Shown: positions 57,474 to 64,000 of the stretch, piece after piece
Layout of the letters: every line of letters starts with the position of its first letter
Numbering within the stretch: position 1 is the first letter of the stretch
DNA from: Dastarcus helophoroides
Lineage: Eukaryota > Arthropoda > Insecta > Coleoptera > Bothrideridae
DNA length: 64,000 nucleotides
Assembly (NCBI GenBank): GCA_028583605.1
Contig: CM053331.1
Coordinates: 11,392,857-11,456,856, forward strand
Direction of reading: 5' to 3'
Position numbers and translations under genes: made by a program
The notes under the pieces: generated by a model
What the model saw: the letters and a program-made list of their open reading frames with translations, nothing else
What the model was told of the DNA's origin: nothing
The model's database searches: none

Positions 57474-58206
57474 CGGACAGCCAGGTAGCCCTTAACCCCC
57501 CGAGGAATGTGAAAACAAACTCAGTGCTAGTATGGAACTGCCACCTAGCTTTAGAACGTCTATTACAGGAGAATACAATTCATCTAATATGGATCAAAGG
57601 ACATTCTGGAAAAGAGGGAAACGAACGCGCTGACAAACTGACAAAGAAGGGTTTGCAGGGACAATTCGTTCGACCAGAACCGACCCTTCTCTGGCCAGAT
57701 CAACCGTAAGATCCCTTCTTAACGAAGAAATTTATCGTAAATACAAAACCATATGGGCATCAATAACAACATGCCGATAAACTCACGCATTCATTAGAAT
57801 ACCGTGCAGGGAAAGGGCAAACTATGCCTACAATTTTCAAGCAATAACCTCAATAAACCTGTAGGGATTTGGACTGTGGATTAAATAAACACCTCTGCAG
57901 AATGGGAATTATAAACGACCCGAGTTGTAGAGGGTGTTTAGAAGAAAATGGGAGTGTCGAGCTCGTGATGTGTCACTGTCCGGCACTAGCATTAATCAGA
58001 GGATTCACGCTGGGGGAGTTCTGGCCTAGTGTGGTCAGTTTGAGAGAGGCGCATCCAAGGGACGTTCTTCAGTTTCTCAACAAGGTTTGGTGGCTGAATG
58101 AATGACCAAGGACACCTCAATCACGGGAATAGCACAATGGGCCCAGAAAGGGTGGCCTAAGTGCTGCTAAACTTTAAGCAGCCCACAACGAATCTAGAAA
58201 TTCAGA
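57474..58206 (+). mobile_element. 5'-truncated RNase H LINE copy inserted in the RTE-like LINE
   Basis: Plus-strand 3' fragment of the same LINE family as 13900-15475. It has the last RNase H motif (IKGHSGKEGNERADKLTKKG, within 57509-57709), the C-terminal Cys/His region (57869-58105) and the 3'UTR ending near ACAACGAATCTAGAAATTC. Flanks AATCCTTTAGT (57463-57473) and AATCTTTAGT (58207-58216) look like a target-site duplication, and the RTE-like coding sequence resumes on the far side. 5' truncation is usual for LINE insertions. Confidence 0.8.
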
Positions 58207-58420
58207 AATCTTTAGTATTAACATCTGAATCGTCCGGTGCATTTATGCCGAATATCCTATTTTCTCTTCAATTTCTCCTAAGATCGACCGTCAATATTCT
58301 TTCGTCCACTGAATTCCCATCTGATATGTATTTTTTTTCCTTTTTTTCTTACCGCTATTGCCACCCACGCTTTGATTCTTTTGGCTTTGACTACACCGCT
58401 CTAACAGTAAAAGTATAGAA

Positions 58421-58565
58421 ATACAAATGTTTTCCCCTCAAACCAAGAAAGATTAAAAAACACAACAAAGCTTGCTCTCTGTGTTTTTTAATCTTTCTAG
58501 GTTTTGGAAAACAAGATTTGTATTTTAGTTTTTGAAGATAACCAAGGACCAATCCGTTCCACCAC
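58421..58565. repeat. Foldback MITE, copy C, inserted in the RTE-like LINE
   Basis: Hairpin with arms ATACAAATGTTTTCCCC (about 58430-58446) and its mirror GGAAAACAAGATTTGTAT (about 58506-58523), loop containing GCTTGCTCTCTGTG. It is continued by AACCAAGGACCAATCCGTTC, the inverse of copy A. It interrupts the endonuclease reading of the host LINE. Confidence 0.6.
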
Positions 58566-58919
58566 CAAAAATAAAGTATTCATTCGTGCACTTATTTCCA
58601 TCGCCTTATATTTTAGTCTCGCTAAGCATCGCTATATCTATGTTATTTATATTCATTTAGTTCACGAAATACCTCTTTTATGCTTAGACTTTGAACATTC
58701 CAGCATCCTATATTCGTTAACCATTTTCTTTGCGTTTGTTGTTTTTCGTGTGAACTGCGATGTTGTGCTTTGGACCTTTTAGCACTGAAAGTTTTTACTT
58801 AGGGTAGGGAGCTAGCCTGCCACCACAACCCTCCTCCTTCATCCGGGCTTGGAATCGACCGGCAATAGCACTGCTAACCTACTCATTTCACCCAGCCGTG
58901 CTGCAGGCGTGGAATCAAA

Positions 58920-59400
58920 AATTTAAAAATGTTGTAAAATTGAGTTTTGAAGTTTATATTTAAAATGTGCAGAAAAAATATTCAAGTTTTGATAAAAAAA
59001 TAGTAATTTGCAAAAATCCTAAAGATTGTAACTTTTGAAAAAAGTAAGATTAAAAAATGTAGTTTAAAAACATATTGGAAATTTCTCCAAATTTATAAAT
59101 AATTGTCAATTTTTTGGAATTAAAAACTACTATTTGCAACCAAATTTTAAAAATTAGAATATTTAAAGAAAAATCCAAACTTTAAATTTAGAACTTCGAA
59201 AAGAATTTCAACTTCAATTTTCAAGTTAACATTCTGAGATTATGAAAAAAGTAGTTTCCTGATTGATATCGAAATTCCGAAAATACAAGGTCCAAATCTC
59301 TGAAAAAAGTAGAGGACTCACAATCTACTAATCTTTTTTGAATATCCAGATAATACTTGACGTTGCGAAAGTTAAGTCGAAATATCGTAAGGTCCCTGTC
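58920..59400. repeat. Degenerate TTTCGA repeat block, A orientation
   Basis: Diffuse units in the right part of the intron. The rest, to 59860, shows nothing recognisable. Confidence 0.5.
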
Positions 59401-59860
59401 ATAAGAAAAATTTTAACTGAGCATTTTTTTAAATTGCATACCAGTCAATTCATACACTATAATAAATATAATGCAATTATGTAAAAAACAAAAATAAGGA
59501 AGCAGAAAAATAATGGGTTTCCAATAAGGTGCGCCGAGGTGGGGAAGGATCAAAAGGACAAAACCCACCGAAGCCTGAGCCTAATGGGGCCAGTGCTTCA
59601 ATATTAGGGATTCTGAGGCACTTTATTTTTATTCCAGTTCAAATTTGAAATAGTAAATTGGACGTTTGTTGTAAAAACGCTTCTTTTTAGTCGTCAAAAG
59701 AGAAATTGTTCTTTGAGGTGCCTCTTCACATTTATTTTTTTTATTTAGTTTTTAATTTGTCCCGGAATATATCCGGCAGGCTTCCAATGATCGGAGGCCT
59801 AAGGCTATGAAAACACCTCCATAACTTCGCTATTGATTCTGATGTTTGTATTGCTTTCAG

Positions 59861-59972
59861 TGCCAGCATCTGATGGACTGCATTTAAACATAGACAAAGA
59901 AGAATGTACTATAACATGTACAGCGAGTGGAATTTACCCCCAACCTGAAATTACATTACAGGTTTCTGTTGA
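59861..59972 (+). CDS. Ig-superfamily protein, exon 3 (start of second Ig domain)
   Basis: 112 bp, acceptor TTGCTTTCAG ending 59860, donor GA/GTAAGT at 59973, phase 1 in and phase 2 out. Reads PASDGLHLNIDKEECTITCT and ASGIYPQPEITLQVSV. The first Cys of the second Ig domain is in ITCTASG, and the YPxPxI pattern is typical of C-type Ig domains. It joins in frame to exons 2 and 4. Confidence 0.85.
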
Positions 59973-62739
59973 GTAAGTAGGTTTCTTCATTCCCCAATCA
60001 ATGTTTTAGGTTTTTTTAAGTTTCTTAAATTAAGTTTGAGAATTAGTTAAATTACAAACACGGCTATAAGCAGCCTTACTTTCACTAGTTAACAAAAAAA
60101 TATTCGAGTTATTAAATTTTTTATTAATAATTAGTATTCCACTTTAATAACAAAATTTCGTTGTTATTTTTATTTTGTTTTTGAACTCATTTGTGTCTTA
60201 AACTGAAAACGTCGACGCTAATTTTGAAATGTTGAATTTCAACTTTAATTTTCAGTTTATTCTTAAAACTTCGAATTTAATCTCTAAAGTTCAAAAATTT
60301 ACAATAAACCTTGTTTAAGAATTTCAGGGGAAGAGACGAATATTCGAATTTAAAGCGAAGAAATTTTACTTTGAAGTCATCAAGTTAGCTAGAAAATTAA
60401 GAATTTGAAATCGTTTAAAAAGTCGAATAGAAATAGATTTCCCAAAAAAAATTGATATTTTTTCTCGAAGTATAACTTTTTTAGATTCAGTTTAAGATTT
60501 CTGACCTTTCAATATTTTCCGCATTATTTCAAATTTTATGCAAAATTTTTATTTTTTCGAAATTTTTGAATATTTCCTGCACATGCGTAGTGATGTTTCT
60601 GTTCAAGTTTCAGTTTTCAACTCAAATTTCGAATTATTTCTGTAAATTTTGACTTTAGGTTTTTACTTTAGTATCGAAAATTTTGGAACGAAATGGAAAA
60701 TTTTGAGTTTTTAGCCGAAAATTTAACTATAAAGTCGAAGTTATCGAAAAAAAAAATATTTTTAATTTTGAAATTTGGAGAACAAATTAGAAATTTTGTA
60801 AAAAGGTCGACATTTAAAAAAATTTAAATGTTAAGTGTTCTTCCAATATGTCTAATTTTTCAATCCTTCTGTTTTAACTTTTTCTACAAAATCGAAAAAT
60901 TTGACTTTGAAATCGTTAAATAAATAATAATTAGAAATTAGAACTCTGAATTTCAAGGATAAGGCAAGAAAAACTCGATTTTTTTTTAATTTTAACTTTA
61001 ATTTTTGATACTTATAATATAAATATGAAATATTAAATTCAAAAAAAGTTTTTTAAATTCCAAATTTTTTTTCATCCTAGATTTTTGTTTTTTTCAGAAG
61101 TTTAGAAACTTTGATTAAAGTAAAATTTGAAATTAGAGCTTCCGATTTTTGTGAAAAAGGCAGAAGTTTCAACAAAATCTCAATTTGTTTCCTCGAAATT
61201 TCACTTCTTTTTTCCCAATATTTACGCTATAAATTTGAATTATAAAATTTAAAAATAATCTTTTTGTAATTTCAAACTTTTTTTATTAAAAATTTTAACC
61301 CTTATAGAAAATTACAAATTTGAATGAAAGAATAAAAATTGAACATTAGAAATTTAGATTTCGAAAATAAGGAAGTAGTTTCCGAAAAACTCAATTTGAT
61401 TTTTTCTCGAAATTTCAACCTTTTTGCGAAATTAAATTTATAAAGTTGAATCATAAGATTTAAAAAGATTTTTCTTTCTTTCTAGTTCTTTCTAACTTCC
61501 GATTTTTTTGTTTTTAGCCAAAAAATGAAACTCTTACACATTTAGAAATTTTAAGAAATGACTAAAAATTGGAAATCAGAACTTTAGTTTTTGAGAATAT
61601 GGCTGACATTTCAGAAAAGCTCGATTGAATTGTTCGCACGAAATTTTAACTTATTTTTTAAAATTTATCTTTTAAAAAAATCTAAAATTTGTGAAGATTT
61701 TTTTTTTAATTCCATAATTTTCATATTTATTCAAAAATTTCCACTTTTTTGATAAAAAAAATGAACTTTTGAAATTTAAATAAATAATCAAAAATGGGAA
61801 GACAACTACAAATTTATAAAGAAAATTTAAAATTGTAGACAAAATTTCAGTCGAAATGATTTATCAAAAATTAAAAACCTATCATATATTTCCACTTTTT
61901 TAAATTCCTAGTTTCTACAGATAGTCTGTTTCAATTCTTTTACATATTTTTTAAATAAGATTCTTGACTTTAAATTCAACATTTAGACTTTTTCTAGAAA
62001 ACTGGACTTCATATTCAAAATTTTCAGTTTAAGCTTAGAATTTCACACATTTCAGCTGGAAATCATTGGTTCCTTTAAACCTTAATTTTTTTCTCAAAGC
62101 CTATGTAAATATATGCAGTTTCAATTAGTCCTTTTTTTAAATTAAATATTCGATTACAAACTGGAAATATTTACTTCCTCTGGAAAGTTTGATTTCGTTT
62201 TCGAAATTGTAAACTTAATTTTGGAAATTTTTAGTTTCCCTGGAGTGCTGATGTCATTTTTAAAATTTCGAAATGTTTACTTTATTCTCGATACGATATT
62301 TTTTGGAGTTTCGTACATCAGTCACTCCACGATAATAACTATCTAGAACATTCCATTAAAGGGGTCCATATATTCAACAATTACTAACACATCAGATCGT
62401 ACCTTTCAATGATTTTGTAAATTAAAACATGATTCCTTCCCTAAAATTAAGCTGCTCACTTTAAGATAAAGACCTTGCTACGGATCGAAGTGGGATCGTT
62501 TTTTTAAGTCAGTTATTATTTGAGATCATCCATCAAAAATTTGCACAGAGAACGAGGAAGCCTTCTGAAATTACATGTTATCAGTGTCCAAAAGCTTGTT
62601 TCACATTGGGAAAAACTGACCATATATTTTAACTAACTTTACAAATAACTTCTTAATGATAGAAAAATCTTAAGCTAATCATCTTTCCCCAATGTTACAC
62701 TACCTGTTATAAATTAAAACGTGTTTTTTTATATTTCAG
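59973..62739. repeat. Intron of Ig gene, mostly T-orientation TTTCGA repeat
   Basis: From about 60110 to 62290 it is filled with TTTTTCTCGAAATTTCAACT-like units, including a larger unit of roughly 240 bp recurring at about 60960, 61190 and 61420 (TTTTTTCTCGAAATTTCA plus flanking text). No gene or bounded element. Confidence 0.65.
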
Positions 62740-62933
62740 CAACGAAACCGAAGATGATGAATTAACATTTCCTGTCCATAGGGACTTTATTGAAGACGAC
62801 AACGGCTACTTAAACGTAACCGCTGAATTAACATTCAACAAGGGAAATATCACAAAGGACCTTAACGTGACCTGCAACCTAGTTATACCTGGTACAAAAT
62901 ATAGCTTGCACAAATCGCAGATTCTTTATTATG
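62740..62933 (+). CDS. Ig-superfamily protein, exon 4 (end of second Ig domain)
   Basis: 194 bp, acceptor TATATTTCAG ending 62739, donor G/GTAAAT at 62934, phase 2 in and phase 1 out. Reads NETEDDELTFPVHRDFIEDD, then NVTAELTFNKGNITKD and LNVTCNLVIPG with the closing Cys. Four N-glycosylation sequons (NET, NVT, NIT, NVT) in 64 residues suggest a heavily glycosylated extracellular domain. Confidence 0.85.
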
Positions 62934-63003
62934 GTAAATATTTCAATTTTACATAAATATTCTTCATGCTAGTTCGCCTGAGACATCAACATTTTCCATC
63001 TAG

Positions 63004-63114
63004 ATTCTGAAGAGATTGAAACGCAAGTGGAAGAGAATATATTTTTGTATGGTAATGATACCATAGAAGAAAATAATGTCACAGATAGTTCGGCAGAGAG
63101 ATTTGAAGTTGAAG
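63004..63114 (+). CDS. Ig-superfamily protein, exon 5 (acidic stalk)
   Basis: 111-bp symmetric phase-1 exon after a 70-bp intron; acceptor TTCCATCTAG ending 63003, donor G/GTAGAT at 63115. Encodes an acidic, low-complexity stalk (SEEIETQVEENIFLYGNDTI and EENNVTDSSAERFEVEG) with two more sequons. A transmembrane segment or GPI signal should follow in exons beyond the window; none was seen before 64000. Total visible protein with the candidate exon 1 is 278 codons. Confidence 0.75.
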
Positions 63115-63279
63115 GTAGATCGAGAAAGAAATATGTTTGTTTCGTATGTGTATGACCATGTTTGTTTCTTACTAATACGTTTGTCCACACGTCAATGCAA
63201 CAAAGATATTTAACGGTTTTGTATACTTTAGGATAACTAACCGAATGTAAGGATTGTTTGTAGAGCAAATAGATTAAAG

Positions 63280-63420
63280 CCGGCGGTATACCTAGGGAAT
63301 CCTGGTTCGGTATTCGAATCAGGGTTTCAGATTCGAACACTGAAATGAAGGCAGAAATTCGCGCCTGTGTTTCCCGTGACTGAATCATGAATCTGATTCG
63401 GAAACCTGATCTGAGTTCCA
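63280..63420. repeat. Possible MITE rich in GATTCGAATC motifs
   Basis: GC-richer stretch with internal inverted motifs (GGTATTCGAATCAGGG, GATTCGGAAACCTGAT). Termini are only loosely mirrored, so the borders are approximate. The minus-strand frame over it is not a gene. Confidence 0.35.
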
Positions 63421-63440
63421 TATATGTGAGGCTGATCTAA

Positions 63441-63599
63441 GGGTGCTTTTATAATGACACTTTATTCCGTGCATTTCTCTCTCACATAAAATATATTTTC
63501 TCTCTGACGTAAATGTCAACTATCCTGAGAGAAGCTATCTCGTCCCAACTTTGTAGATAAGTCTCGGATAGCTTCTCTCATGCTTATCTAAACGCACCC
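63441..63599. repeat. Harbinger-type MITE, 159 bp
   Basis: Starts GGGTGCTTTTA and ends TAAACGCACCC, flanked by TAA at 63438-63440 and 63600-63602. A TWA 3-bp duplication with GG-starting inverted ends is the PIF/Harbinger pattern. Internal hairpin GAGAGAAGCTATC (about 63519-63532) and GATAGCTTCTCTC (about 63567-63579). Non-coding. Confidence 0.75.
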
Positions 63600-64000
63600 T
63601 AAACTACGCGAAAAAATTAATAAATTTAAGAGAAATCGTAGTCAGTTTGTGTCAAATTAAGAAGTGCTTTAAATTTTGAAGCAATATTCCGTCCGAGCAG
63701 CGTTAAATTGTGAATTTATGCATTAACATCGTTATGTCCGAATAAAGCTGCTTTAATTTACATGGAACTACTGCCACCATATGTTGGATATTTTTTACTT
63801 CTTAGACTAACAAATCGATTTGAAATTTCCGTTGTTTTATGTATAAAGCTTTAAATGTTGGTACAACCTTGATCTTTAAACGTATTTGCGAAACTGTCTG
63901 AAATTTTGCATAGAACGTAATTTAAAATTAGATTGGTGTGGCTTGCCAAAGAGTTTTATGTGTATTTAATTAATGAACGCCACATTTAAAATCTACTATA
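63600..64000. other. Intron continuing past the window edge
   Basis: AT-rich, no coding exon recognised. Confidence 0.4.

Larger units (their letters stand above)
54850..58880 (-). mobile_element. RTE-like LINE, full span but decayed, with nested insertions
   Basis: Minus strand, in element order: endonuclease start (NIGCWNVQSL, about 58720-58690); a further endonuclease part with YISDGNSVDERILTVDL (about 58345-58295); after a plus-strand LINE insertion, DKLSDEIAETNRRQ (about 57455-57415) and the endonuclease end; linker; reverse transcriptase with NYRGISI (about 56315), FKPGRSCIDNM (about 56190), FVDLLKAYDS (about 56105), GLKQGCCLSPSLF (about 55950) and FANEQ in place of FADDQ (about 55825); then the C-terminal YGSEAWVINSKMSSK..YWRRC part (55108-54870), separated from the rest by a solo LTR. 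Stops and frameshifts abound, so it is dead. The clade (RTE-like) is judged from motif wording, not from a tree. Confidence 0.8.

Noticed and set aside
62969..63421. 150-codon minus-strand frame
   Set aside because: It is antisense to the acidic stalk exon and a MITE-like stretch; no domain.

Overview
The window looks like nuclear DNA of an insect or a close arthropod relative. It is AT-rich, its genes are split by GT-AG introns (47 bp to about 35 kb), and it is crowded with animal transposon families: Tc1/mariner, pogo/Tigger, hAT-, Harbinger- and TTAA-type MITEs, Penelope-like, RTE-like and RNase H-bearing LINEs, and solo LTRs. The order of insect cannot be told from the sequence. No rRNA, convincing tRNA, CRISPR array or bacterial operon was seen.

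Layout. 0-4.1 kb: AT-rich flank, a foldback MITE, a dispersed repeat, then two closely spaced plus-strand coding regions (2723-2971, a coiled-coil C-terminus; 3055-4062, a 335-aa protein not recognised). 4.8-17 kb: blocks of a degenerate TTTCGA-type repeat, several hairpin elements, a pair of inverted hammerhead-ribozyme-like motifs (11.7-11.85 kb) and a LINE that has lost its reverse transcriptase (13.9-15.5 kb). 17.6-63.1 kb: probably one large host gene on the plus strand, encoding an immunoglobulin-superfamily surface protein. A candidate signal-peptide exon (17681-17732) is followed by an intron of about 34.7 kb. Then come four firm exons (52406-52771, 59861-59972, 62740-62933, 63004-63114) with compatible splice phases, and the gene runs off the right edge. 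If the first exon is right, almost everything between 17.7 and 63 kb is intronic mobile DNA.

Inside those introns: two dead mariner-type elements (18.9-20.0 and 23.4-24.7 kb); solo LTRs of one family, all in the same orientation (24.9, 29.2 and 55.1 kb); an apparently intact pogo/Tigger element (31101-33507) with TA duplication and palindromic subterminal sites; an apparently intact element of a transposase family I cannot name (39605-42210), with about 186-bp terminal repeats and a TTA duplication; a foldback element (37835-39159); a terminal-inverted-repeat element that seems to carry a leucine-rich-repeat fragment (49515-50944); a head-to-head pair of Penelope-like elements with GIY-YIG nuclease domains (51.0-52.3 kb); and a nested cluster (54.85-58.9 kb) in which an RTE-like LINE was hit by a foldback MITE, another LINE fragment and a solo LTR.

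About a quarter of the window, by adding hand-drawn block lengths, is a degenerate GAAATTTCGAC(T)n repeat that occurs in strand-pure blocks. It generates most of the short open reading frames, which are not listed as genes. Boundaries of repeats were set by eye and may be off by tens of bases; boundaries given with target-site duplications were read base by base.
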